Notes under the pieces: model-generated | The model's database searches: none | What the model was told of the DNA's origin: nothing | What the model saw: the letters and a program-made list of their open reading frames with translations, nothing else | Assembly (NCBI GenBank): GCA_013297765.1 | Contig: JAAFID010000011.1 | Span: 1-40,357 of the forward strand | DNA: 40,357 nucleotides | Source: Cytophagales bacterium | GTDB taxonomy: Bacteria; Bacteroidota; Bacteroidia; Cytophagales; Cytophagaceae | Direction of reading: 5' to 3' | Program-made: the position numbers and the translations under genes | Part shown: piece after piece, positions 16,357-25,300 of the stretch | Layout: every line of letters begins with the position of its first letter | Position numbering within the stretch: the stretch's first letter is position 1

Positions 16357-18594
16357 ATGAAAAAAATATTCGCTCTACTATCAATACTATTGCTTTGTCA
16401 TTTACTATCTGCCCAAAAACTGGTGGTAGATATGCAGCATTTTTTACAAAAACAAGATCCAATTTGGGACACCACGCACACCTATTTTTATGAAGGAGCT
16501 TTTATAGGCAATGGCCTCGAAGGGGCTATGGTGTATAGAGAAGATTCCAATGCCTTACGATGGGATATCAACCGTACCGACCTTACTGCACCATCGCACA
16601 ACCCAGAGTACACTAGGGCTAGATTTGGGGTGGGGAAATACATATTGCGACCACAAGGAAAAATATTGACTACTTCTATGCGGTTAGATTTGTGGAATGG
16701 ACAACTTATTGGCCATATTACTACCACCAAAGGAAGCATTGATTTTGTCTCGTACGTACACCACGATGCAAAGGTGATGGTGACAGAATTTGTAGAAAAG
16801 GGCGAACAAGTTTCTTTTAATTATGTACCTGAGCAAGCAAAAGTAATCAAAGAATACCAATGGATAGAGAGCAGCACTATTTACGATTATCCTGCAAAAG
16901 CTATTCAAGAATTGAAGGTAGAAAATATCCAAGTTTCCCGACAAGAATTTAAAGAAGAGAAGACCTATTTTGAAGTAGCACATAGTGAAATAGCCCAAGT
17001 AGGAAAACGGATTTTTTTCAGCACTATTGGTACCAACGTACCTTTTACCACCGATACTACTGCTGCATTGACTAGGGTTAAGAGGGCTATGAATACTGGT
17101 GCAGCTACACTTTACCAAACCCATCAAGCATGGTGGCATCAATACTATCAAAAAACATTTGTAAGCATACCCGATGCTAGGCTAGAAAGTTTTTATTGGA
17201 TACAGCTATATAAACTGGGCTCTTCACTACGTGCAGATGGTCCTCTGCTCGATTTGATGGGGCCTTGGTATGCCCATACGCCATGGCCTGCAATATGGTG
17301 GAACCTGAATGTGCAACTGACCTACTCGCCTTTGTACTCTTTAAATCAATTAGATTTAGGCGAAACTTTATATAAAACTTTGGATAAAAATACTGCCAAT
17401 TTGATAAACAACGCACCTGAACCATTTCGGTACAATGCTGCTGGTATAGGCAGAGTCACTACTTACGACCTAAAGGGTGAAGTCAATTTATTGCATAGCA
17501 AATTTCCTTATTACGACAAAGAGCCCGGCAACCTTCAGTGGATTATGCACAATTATTTTATGCAATACCGCTATACGATGAACGATTCTATGTTATTGCG
17601 TCGCATATTTCCTTTGTTGAAACGCAGTACCAATCTTTATCTTGACATTATAGTGCAAGATGCGGCGGGCAAATACCATTTGCCAGAAACCTTCTCGCCC
17701 GAATATGCCCTTACCAAAGATGCCAACTACGACCTGTCGTTGCTAAAATGGGGCTGCCAAACGTTGCTGTTCATCAATCAAAAATTTGGGTTAAAAGATG
17801 CTTTAAATTCAAAATGGAACGATGTATTACAAAATTTAACCCCCTTTCCTACCGATAATACTGGACTACGCATAGGGGCAGATACCAGCTTACTTACCTC
17901 GCACCGCCATTTTTCTCACTTATTAATGATATATCCATTGCGGTTGTTGTCTTGGAATAATTTGGCCGACCGACCTATTATACAGCAATCGGTAGACCAC
18001 TGGCTAGGGCTAAAGGGTGGCCATGCTGGCTATACTTACACTGCCGCTACAGCCATCAACGCATCGATGGGGCGAGGCGATAGTGCATTGAAATATTTGA
18101 ATATTTTTTTAGACTATTTGCCTTGCAACACCCTTTACCGAGAGGCTGGTCCTGTGATAGAAACGCCTTACGCAGCAGTAAATTCTATGCACCAAATGCT
18201 ATTGCAAAGTCATGGCGAATATTTGAATGTGTTCCCCGCTATGCCTAACACCTGGGGCGATGCTGCATTTCATCAACTACGTGCCGAAGGAGCATTTTTG
18301 GTAAGTGCAAAACGCCAGCAAGGCAAAACTCAGTGGATCATGATAGAAAGTTTGGCAGGAAGCGTATGTAAAATCAAACTAGATTTTAATGCTTTAAAGC
18401 TGATTGTAAAAGGAAAAAGAAAGCACAATTATACAATAGGTGAAAACAATATTTTTACCATTGATTTAAAAAAAGGAGAAAAAATAACGATTGCAGAAAG
18501 TGAAATACTTGCAAATATAACAGAGGTAAATAGTGTGGGAAAGCCCAATTGTTATGGAATGAAATTTAAAACCAAGTTTACCTCTAAAAAATAG
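16357..18594 (+). CDS. Secreted glycoside hydrolase, GH95-like (alpha/alpha)6 barrel
   Basis: A 745-residue protein with a signal peptide (MKKIFALLSILLLCHLLSAQK, cut after SAQ). An N-terminal beta-sandwich contains GAFIGNGLEGAMVY and WDINRTDL, like the GNG-LGAM and N-DTLW segments of GH95. The central helical barrel has WWNLNVQLTYSP (Asn316 and Asn318 match the catalytic Asn pair of the Bifidobacterium fucosidase AfcA), LPETFSPEY (Glu449 at the acid position) and MLLQSHGEYLNVFPAMP, a family hallmark. The usual DGNFG motif before MLLQSH is replaced by VIETPYA with Glu602. Known GH95 enzymes release alpha-L-fucose or galactose; substrate here is uncertain because of this change. It is followed after 24 bp by the 7TM receptor gene, so they are probably co-transcribed. 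A weak TTTT-N19-CAATTTTG lies at 16291-16321. Confidence 0.78.
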   Translation: MKKIFALLSILLLCHLLSAQKLVVDMQHFLQKQDPIWDTTHTYFYEGAFIGNGLEGAMVYREDSNALRWDINRTDLTAPSHNPEYTRARFGVGKYILRPQGKILTTSMRLDLWNGQLIGHITTTKGSIDFVSYVHHDAKVMVTEFVEKGEQVSFNYVPEQAKVIKEYQWIESSTIYDYPAKAIQELKVENIQVSRQEFKEEKTYFEVAHSEIAQVGKRIFFSTIGTNVPFTTDTTAALTRVKRAMNTGAATLYQTHQAWWHQYYQKTFVSIPDARLESFYWIQLYKLGSSLRADGPLLDLMGPWYAHTPWPAIWWNLNVQLTYSPLYSLNQLDLGETLYKTLDKNTANLINNAPEPFRYNAAGIGRVTTYDLKGEVNLLHSKFPYYDKEPGNLQWIMHNYFMQYRYTMNDSMLLRRIFPLLKRSTNLYLDIIVQDAAGKYHLPETFSPEYALTKDANYDLSLLKWGCQTLLFINQKFGLKDALNSKWNDVLQNLTPFPTDNTGLRIGADTSLLTSHRHFSHLLMIYPLRLLSWNNLADRPIIQQSVDHWLGLKGGHAGYTYTAATAINASMGRGDSALKYLNIFLDYLPCNTLYREAGPVIETPYAAVNSMHQMLLQSHGEYLNVFPAMPNTWGDAAFHQLRAEGAFLVSAKRQQGKTQWIMIESLAGSVCKIKLDFNALKLIVKGKRKHNYTIGENNIFTIDLKKGEKITIAESEILANITEVNSVGKPNCYGMKFKTKFTSKK

Positions 18595-18618
18595 TAAACC
18601 ATATTGATAGATTGTACA

Positions 18619-20382
18619 ATGAGGAAAAAAAAACAATGCGTATGGATACAACTATGGGCAATGTCGCTATTGACATTATTTATAATACCGAATGGTGTTG
18701 TTGCAGAAGAGTATAAATTAATATATGAAGATAAGGGTCAAATATATCTAGACACCACAGAAAAACTTACTATTAAAGAGGTTACTGCTACAAAATTTGA
18801 CCATAATTTTAAAGATGCAATGGGTGCAGACGCTGTACTTCACAATTTTGAACATAGTTATTGGTATAGATTTAAAATAATCAACCGCTCTCATCATTTA
18901 GATTTGGTTTTTCGGCCACTTATCAATGCTCATCCGCTAGAAGTCTATTTTCAAAATGGAAACCAAGTATTTACAAAAGCGAAAATATATAAAACATTCT
19001 CTTTTTTAGGGTTAAATATCCCAATGCCAAAGCCCTACTTTGTATTGCACCATCCTCAAAGTACACAATTTTGTTATATCCGACTAAAAGTCAATTACTA
19101 TACAGGTATAGGCTACGAAGTGAGAGCCCTACCAGATTTATTAAGAGAATACATCGGCAATTTTAGCTATTTCGGTTTTTTTGTAGGGGTAGTATTGGTT
19201 ATCACTTTGTTCAACCTAGCGCTGTTTTACAAGTTGCGAGAAAAAATTTACTTCTATTATTTTACCTATACCTTGAGCCTTGCACTTTATGCACTGGTTT
19301 CTTGGGGATTTTTAAATTCTTTTTTGTTTAGCACCTTTTGGCTTAATTTAATATACTCTACGCCATATTCTTGTATCACTTTGTCGTTGCTATGCTACAC
19401 ACAACATTTTTTTCAAGCAAAGAGACGTTATCCTCAACTGCACATTATCTTAAGGCGAACGGTAGTCGTCAAATTGATATTATTTCTAATTAGCATTAGT
19501 ACAGGATATTATTTTTTAATGAATAGATATACTGATAATTTGCTACTGGTGCCTGCACTCATCTTAGGCTTGCTAGCATTTAAAGATGGATATAAGCCAG
19601 CACTGTATTTTCTTATCGCCTTATTTATTATTTATTTGGGAATGCTGATTACCGCATTATCAAGTATCTTAAATATACAAGATTCAGATATTATTTTATT
19701 TAATCTAGCTTTATGCGAAATAGTACTATTTTCTATTGCACTAGCCGATCGATTGCGAAACTTGAAAAGAGAAAAAGAAATGGCACTTCAGCAAACAGTA
19801 GCCATTCAAGCCAATAAAAATAAAGAATTGGAAGAAAATGTAGCACAGCGTACAGACGAACTAAAATTGGCTAGTTTGGAAATAGTAAGAATGAATGAAT
19901 TGTTGAAAAGCTACACTAAAAAACTAGAAACCAAAGTAAAGGAAGTTTCTCAAGAAAGGGTAGTAAACAAGCAATTGGATTTTGAAGCATTTAAGGAAAT
20001 ATTTCCCGATGAAGAAGCCTGCCTCAAATACCTCTCAGAATTAAAATGGAGCAAGGAATTTGAGTGTCGCAAATGCCAAAATACAAGTTATTTCTTAGTA
20101 AAAAATTCGTTAAGTAGAAGGTGTACCCGTTGCCGATATATAGAATCGCCAATGGTTAATACCATATTTGACAATATAAAATTTCCGTTGGTAAAGGCAT
20201 TTTATTTGTTATTTGTAGTGAGTAGCGGTATGGAAATATCCATAGAGCACCTTTCTAAAATGATGGAATTGAGAAGTGCCACTTGTTCATCATTTAGAAA
20301 AAAAATATTATCAACCATTCGTGAAACCAAAAAAGCAAAAGGCAGCAGTGCCTGGAGCAATCTTATTTTACAAAAGTTATAA
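18619..20382 (+). CDS. 7TMR-DISM membrane receptor with C-terminal transposase-type zinc ribbon
   Basis: A 587-residue protein. After a signal sequence (WAMSLLTLFIIPNGVVAEE), residues about 30-165 form a periplasmic sensor of the 7TMR-DISMED2 type (SYWYRFKIINRSHHLDLVFRP; IRLKVNYYTG). About seven hydrophobic helices follow (about 178-380: FGFFVGVVLVITLFNLALFY, YYFTYTLSLALYALVSWGFL and others), then a coiled coil (about 385-445). Instead of a histidine kinase or cyclase, the C-terminus (about 462-570) looks like an IS1595-type transposase N-terminal region: FPDEEACLKYLSELKWS, a zinc ribbon with Cys483, Cys486, Cys502 and Cys505, then TIFDNIKFPLVKAFYLLF and a helix-turn-helix-like SIEHLSKMMELRSATCSSFRKKI. 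No transposase catalytic domain is present. ATG 18619 is preferred over the upstream TTG at 18604. It may be a membrane-bound transcription regulator; unproven. Confidence 0.85.
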   Translation: MRKKKQCVWIQLWAMSLLTLFIIPNGVVAEEYKLIYEDKGQIYLDTTEKLTIKEVTATKFDHNFKDAMGADAVLHNFEHSYWYRFKIINRSHHLDLVFRPLINAHPLEVYFQNGNQVFTKAKIYKTFSFLGLNIPMPKPYFVLHHPQSTQFCYIRLKVNYYTGIGYEVRALPDLLREYIGNFSYFGFFVGVVLVITLFNLALFYKLREKIYFYYFTYTLSLALYALVSWGFLNSFLFSTFWLNLIYSTPYSCITLSLLCYTQHFFQAKRRYPQLHIILRRTVVVKLILFLISISTGYYFLMNRYTDNLLLVPALILGLLAFKDGYKPALYFLIALFIIYLGMLITALSSILNIQDSDIILFNLALCEIVLFSIALADRLRNLKREKEMALQQTVAIQANKNKELEENVAQRTDELKLASLEIVRMNELLKSYTKKLETKVKEVSQERVVNKQLDFEAFKEIFPDEEACLKYLSELKWSKEFECRKCQNTSYFLVKNSLSRRCTRCRYIESPMVNTIFDNIKFPLVKAFYLLFVVSSGMEISIEHLSKMMELRSATCSSFRKKILSTIRETKKAKGSSAWSNLILQKL

Positions 20383-20524
20383 AGCTAATAAATGAACGTT
20401 TGGTTCCAGATTATCCATATAAACTTACTAAAAACCTAGTGGGTACTGAACTGTTTTTTGTCGGCTTTAAAAACAAAAAATAATAATATATAAAAAATTG
20501 ATAAACAAAATATTGATATTCTAA

Positions 20525-20538
20525 TTGATGTGCATCAA
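20525..20538. promoter_or_regulatory. FNR/CRP-family-type box TTGAT-N4-ATCAA
   Basis: TTGATGTGCATCAA is an exact match to the FNR consensus half-sites. It lies about 110 bp upstream of the inferred transcription start of the thioredoxin-like gene. A chance match in 40 kb of AT-rich DNA is possible, and no CRP/FNR gene is in the window. Confidence 0.4.
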
Positions 20539-20603
20539 GGTGTAAATAAGATTTGATTTTTTTGTTGTAAAATATAAAAATATGCTTTGGTTTGTAGATT
20601 TTT

Positions 20604-20634
20604 TTTCTAAACTCTAATTTATAATTTACTTTTG
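20604..20634 (+). promoter_or_regulatory. Promoter of the thioredoxin-like T9SS gene
   Basis: TTTC (20604-20607), 19 bp, TACTTTTG (20627-20634): one mismatch from the Bacteroidota consensus with exact spacing, 57 bp before the ATG. Confidence 0.6.
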
Positions 20635-20691
20635 GATAGTTGCCACTTTTGATTGGCACTAAAAAATAATTCTTCTAAACCATAACAAAAC

Positions 20692-21477
20692 ATGAAAAAA
20701 TTAATACTTGCATTAAGTTTCTTTATCGGCATAGAAACACTCATCGCTCAACCTACAAACTGGCAAAATTTTTCCGCAACAGGATGCGATGGCAAAATGA
20801 AATCTTTAAAGACCACGATACAAACTGAATCAAAACCTATGATATTAATTTGGGAAGGTTTTGATTGTGGATTTTGCAGAGAAGAAGGGTCTGAATGTGC
20901 GGTTTCAGCTCAAACCTACGGAAAAACAATCATTTATTGGAATGCATTTGGTAGAATAAATGGCAATGCTACTTGCAAGGAAGCAGCATCATGGGCTACT
21001 GAATATGGCACGCCAGCAAGTAACTTTGTTTTTTTAGATGCCCCGGCTGAAGACAATTGGTCACAACCATCACCTGGACAAGGGCGTTGGTACTTTGTAA
21101 TTTCTCAAGATAAAGTTTCTAAAGAATTGAAAATTATATATTCTGGAAACATCATCAAAGATGCAGAGGTAGTGGCTCGTAGAGCTACCAAAGATTTTCC
21201 TACAGCAAATGAATCAAGCGAATCTATATTGACTAGTGCGAAACTATTTCCAAATCCTGCTAATGAAAGCATTAATTTTCAATTGCAGTTAAAATCTACT
21301 GCTGCTGTAAGTGCTGAAATAGTAGATTTGACAGGCAAATCTTTAGGGGTGATTTTAAATGGTGCATACCAATCGGTAGATAAATCAATAGACTTAAATG
21401 GATATGCTAAAGGGATGTACTTTGTAAAATATACAGTTGATGGTATGCCATTTAGCCAATTATTTACAATTAAATAA
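20692..21477 (+). CDS. Secreted thioredoxin-like protein with T9SS type A sorting domain
   Basis: A 261-residue protein: signal peptide (MKKLILALSFFIGIETLIAQ), a domain of about 150 residues, and a C-terminal sorting domain (about 182-261) with AKLFPNPANESINFQL, AEIVDLTGKSLGVIL and GMYFVKYTVDG. The first domain has MILIWEGFDCGFCREEGSECA, where Cys59-Gly-Phe-Cys62 sits after a beta strand as in thioredoxin-fold proteins; this suggests a disulphide or peroxiredoxin-like activity at the cell surface, but family assignment is tentative. A further Cys pair (Cys68 region and the TCKEAASW Cys) could form structural disulphides. It is followed 37 bp later by a lipoprotein, with no terminator between, so they are likely one transcript. 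Confidence 0.82.
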   Translation: MKKLILALSFFIGIETLIAQPTNWQNFSATGCDGKMKSLKTTIQTESKPMILIWEGFDCGFCREEGSECAVSAQTYGKTIIYWNAFGRINGNATCKEAASWATEYGTPASNFVFLDAPAEDNWSQPSPGQGRWYFVISQDKVSKELKIIYSGNIIKDAEVVARRATKDFPTANESSESILTSAKLFPNPANESINFQLQLKSTAAVSAEIVDLTGKSLGVILNGAYQSVDKSIDLNGYAKGMYFVKYTVDGMPFSQLFTIK

Positions 21478-21514
21478 TATAAAAACTGTTCGTTGTTTTC
21501 TAACCCCATATAAA

Positions 21515-22063
21515 ATGATACTTAATATGCCATCTGTCAAATTAGCCATTGTAATAGCGATTCTTTCTGGAATGCTCGTAGGATGTAAAAAAGAAGATAC
21601 TGTAGCTCCTACAACAGAAAAGACAATTGCCCCGCCAAAAGATTCGGTTAAAGCAATAGCAATGAACGCTACGTTCTCTACACCAAACATGACTGCTACA
21701 GTTTTGGGCGATAGCATAGAATATTACCAATTTAAGGCTGTATTTACCAATACAGAAATAACCAAAGATGAATTATCGGATAGTTTATTTGTATGGGAAC
21801 TAGTATCTGCAACCTTACCAGCTTCATGGTATGTATATGTTTGTGCAGATGGGGTTTGCAATTCAGAAACAATAAAAAAAGCAGATTTTGACATCTCTTC
21901 GGGTGGTAAAACTTCTTTCTATATAGATTTTGCCACCGAGGATGCTAAAGGTTTCTCTCAACCACTAGGAAAAGGTACGGCAGAAGCCGTTTATCTGATA
22001 TATAGAAAAGGGATGAAAAAAGAAGATGGTATAAAAGTAACTGTTAAACTTACAGCAGAATAA
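21515..22063 (+). CDS. Putative lipoprotein downstream of the T9SS thioredoxin-like protein
   Basis: A 182-residue protein with a lipoprotein signal ending LSGMLVGC (Cys24) followed by KKEDTVAP. After a short linker, the globular part looks like an Ig-like or fibronectin-type beta domain: YYQFKAVFTN, FVWELVSATLPASWYVYVCADGVCNS and GTAEAVYLIY. Domains of this pattern, with a paired C-x4-C after W-x-V-x-V, are frequent in secreted Bacteroidota proteins of unknown role. The Met at 21515 (or 21527) gives a proper signal peptide; a longer frame opening at 21437 overlaps the preceding gene and is unlikely. A terminator follows directly. It may be the membrane-bound partner of the preceding secreted protein. 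Confidence 0.82.
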   Translation: MILNMPSVKLAIVIAILSGMLVGCKKEDTVAPTTEKTIAPPKDSVKAIAMNATFSTPNMTATVLGDSIEYYQFKAVFTNTEITKDELSDSLFVWELVSATLPASWYVYVCADGVCNSETIKKADFDISSGGKTSFYIDFATEDAKGFSQPLGKGTAEAVYLIYRKGMKKEDGIKVTVKLTAE

Positions 22064-22074
22064 AACGAGTATTA

Positions 22075-22112
22075 CTTCCTTGCAAAAATCTCATTTGCAA
22101 GGAAGATTTTTT
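22075..22112 (+). terminator. Intrinsic terminator after the lipoprotein gene
   Basis: CTTCCTTGCAAA (22075-22086) and its exact complement (22094-22105) form a 12-bp stem with a 7-nt loop, followed by ATTTTTT. It is 11 bp after the stop. Confidence 0.92.
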
Positions 22113-22320
22113 CCTATACTAAATCAGTGGACTTTAATGTATTTTTTTAATCAAGGTTATATAAACGTTGATACACAAGCAACTTAAACATTGTAAATTG
22201 CGGTAGCTTTTTTTGCCCTTATCCTCTAGGATTTTAAGGATAATAACTCGAAATTAGAAACTTTAAAAGTCACCTCTAGTGTGGCTTGGATATTAATCTC
22301 GACAACAATTTATTTCTTTT

Positions 22321-25300
22321 ATGAAATTCTTCAAATTTACCCTTTCTAGTGGCTGTACAGTGCGTGTTTTAACATTCTTTTGTATCGTTTTTTTTCAAAT
22401 CAACTATCAAGCAAATGGGCAAACGAGAATATGCAACATCCCATTATTTAGCAAAGGTTGCAACAGTGCAAGTATAGCCTCTATTGCTATTGTAGATGCT
22501 ACAAAAGATACAGTTTTTAGCTTTACCAGCAAAACAGTTTGTGACCAACCAACAGAGATACCTGCAATAAGTACTATAGCCCTAAAGCCAAACAACGAAT
22601 ATACCTTATATGTAAAAACTGCCACCACTGGGTACAGTATTGGTGCTTTTTTGTCAAACGATGGAGATTTATTTTACAACGAGATAGGAGTAGATAATGT
22701 AATCAATCTAGTTAGTAGCGCAAGCAATGTTGTTGCGTCGAAGTTTACGGTTTCTGGCCAAAATGGCAGTACTTTAAGAATGAGGATACTATCCACTATT
22801 GGCAAAAGAAGTTACGTGCTAAACGACGCATGTACAGGAGCTGATTTTGCACAAGGAGAGTTTGAAGACTATGTGTTCAATATAAGAAACTGTAATTTAC
22901 CTAGAGGATTTTCTGCCGGGCAGAACGATACTATTTGCATTGGCGGTTTTGATACACTTAATGGAACTTTTTTAAATAATGCTACTATCAAATGGAGTCC
23001 TTCAAACTTAGTATTGCAACCCAACAACCCATCGACCAATACAGCTGTACTTAATGCAACCACTACATTTACCTACTCGGCTATCAATGATACGAGTAGA
23101 TGCAGATATACAGATGCAGTTACTATTTATGTAAACCCTACCCCTTCGGCAAAATCATATATTGCCGAGGTGCAAAAAGGAAACCGTTGCCCCTATCCTG
23201 GCAATGAACTTAAAATCTATCTTGACCCCACAGTTACCACCCCCGTTCTCTATCAATGGTATAATAAAGCAGGATTGATTAAAGGTGCTACAAAGAGTAC
23301 CTATATTGCCACTACATCTGACACCTACTATGCCACCATTCAATACAAAAAATCTTGTGCGGTTACCAAATTAAACAGCATAACCATAGACCTAATCCCA
23401 GCAGAAATACACACCATAAGTACCACCAGCAATGTGCTATGCCCCAAAGGAAGCCTAAACTTAAAATCATCATTGCCAGCTTCGGGCTACAGGTTTCAGT
23501 GGGCCAAAATAAACAAACCTCTTACTGCCAATATTGACGATACGGTAGCTATAAATAATGAAACCAATAGCCAGATTGCAATTAAAGATACAGGTAGATA
23601 CATCTTATTGGCTTACAACATCAGTACAGGTTGCATTTCATTCAATAAAGAGGGAAACATCAAAATAGTACCCTCTACAATATCAGCCGCAATTGCCAAG
23701 CAAAGTCTTGGATATTGCCCCAATAGTTCCGTAGCTATTCAAGCTGTGTACTCGCCAAAGAATGTGACTTTTCAATGGATGTACGGTTCATCAGGATTGC
23801 CTATTGCCACCAACAGCAGTAAAGAAGTTTACAATGCTTCAGAATCGAAAAGTATATTTGTAAAAGTAAGCGATGGCAGTTGTACCGTAAACTCTGATAC
23901 CGTTTACCCACGGCAGGTAGAATTATTTAAAGTGGGTCTTTCAACCGCATCAGATTGTAAAGGAGCTTCCACTCAGATAATTTCTAATTATGATGCCAGC
24001 CTTGCGAACTACAAATTTGCTTACGAATGGTATTCAGGTAAAGAAGGTAATCCAATAGATGCTAGTGAAACTAAAACGTCTAATTATCCATACGCTATAG
24101 CCCCCTCAAAAGTAGGTGTAAAATATTTTTTAAAAGTAGCTACTGAAGATGGTAAATGTTCAGAGACAGCGGCTATTACAGTTCCTACTAAGCCACAACC
24201 TTTCAAAATACTAGCCGATAATGATACTATTTGTGAAGGAACTGGAACCTTTATTACCAACAATTTAAAATCGCCATATTTTGAATGGACAATGCCAAAC
24301 AAGACATCTATTTCTAATACTGCATCATTTTATACAAATTTAGAAGGTTGGCATTTTGCTAATGGTATTATAGTAGATGCAAATCAAAACGAATGTTTCG
24401 TTCGAGATTCTATATATATAACTGTACTAAAGAAACCTACCATTACCCCAAATCTTAAATATGCTGATACTACAGTATGTGCCCCTAAAACAGTAACATT
24501 GGAATTGATAGGAGATACCAAAAATATTAAAAGTTACGAATGGACTAACTATGGTGAAATAACTGTAGAAGGGGCTAATAAATCTATTTTTGAAGCTACC
24601 CAAAGTGGCGATTATACAGCACTTGCCATAGGGCTAAATGGCTGCAAATCGGACAATAGCAATAGTAAAATAGTAACGATTAATGATTTACCTGCTGCTG
24701 CCAAATGGTATTCTTACAACCAAAATGAAAGAACCACAACCCAAATATGCAGTGGAGACAGCCTTTTTACCAATATTTCTGCAATGCCCAAGGCCAATGA
24801 TATTGTAAACATTTCTTTATTGTTGAATAATGCAGTAGTAAAGCCGATAGATTCAGGTACAAACAATTTGTATTACCGAATAAAACTAGCGGGTGATTAC
24901 ACTGCTAGAGTAACCAATACCATAACAGGGTGTATTGCCGATACCGTGGTAAAGGTGATAGCTATAGCCTCGCCACAGATAAAAATACACAGAGATAGTA
25001 CTTTCTGTACCAATAATACTTTTGTACTCAATACCAACTATGGTGCAACCTATAAATACCTGTGGATCGCTGATAATGGAACTATTGCAGATACTACATT
25101 GAATGAAACCAATTTAAGTTTATTTTCTACTTTTATTCCACCTCAAATAAAAGTTTCGCTAAGAGTAACTGACCAAGTAACCAGTTGCATAGCTACCGAT
25201 ACTTTCTTGCTTACCGTAATCCAAAATTTTACAGTAAACTCTCAAACAGGTTCTCCCGAGTGTAGTGGTGGTCTTGGCTATGCCAAAGCCATACCTCTAG

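Larger units (their letters stand above)
20383..20691. other. 309-bp AT-rich intergenic region with regulatory elements
   Basis: No gene is seen. It holds a perfect FNR-type box (20525-20538), a promoter (20604-20634) and a weak 5-bp hairpin TGCCA/TGGCA (20641-20658). No clear terminator for the receptor gene is present. Confidence 0.5.

Noticed and set aside
18619-20382. Receptor gene as a misassembly or frameshift fusion with an IS1595 transposase
   Set aside because: The frame is uninterrupted from sensor to zinc ribbon through a coiled coil, no IS ends or catalytic domain are nearby, and codon use does not visibly change; a true fusion is more likely.
20411-20659. 82-codon minus-strand frame in the intergenic region before the thioredoxin-like gene
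   Set aside because: Mostly Tyr/Phe/Lys/Ile from AT-rich DNA, overlaps promoter elements, no family pattern.
21437-21514. Upstream extension of the second lipoprotein of the thioredoxin-like pair
   Set aside because: It overlaps the sorting domain of the preceding gene and would bury the signal peptide.
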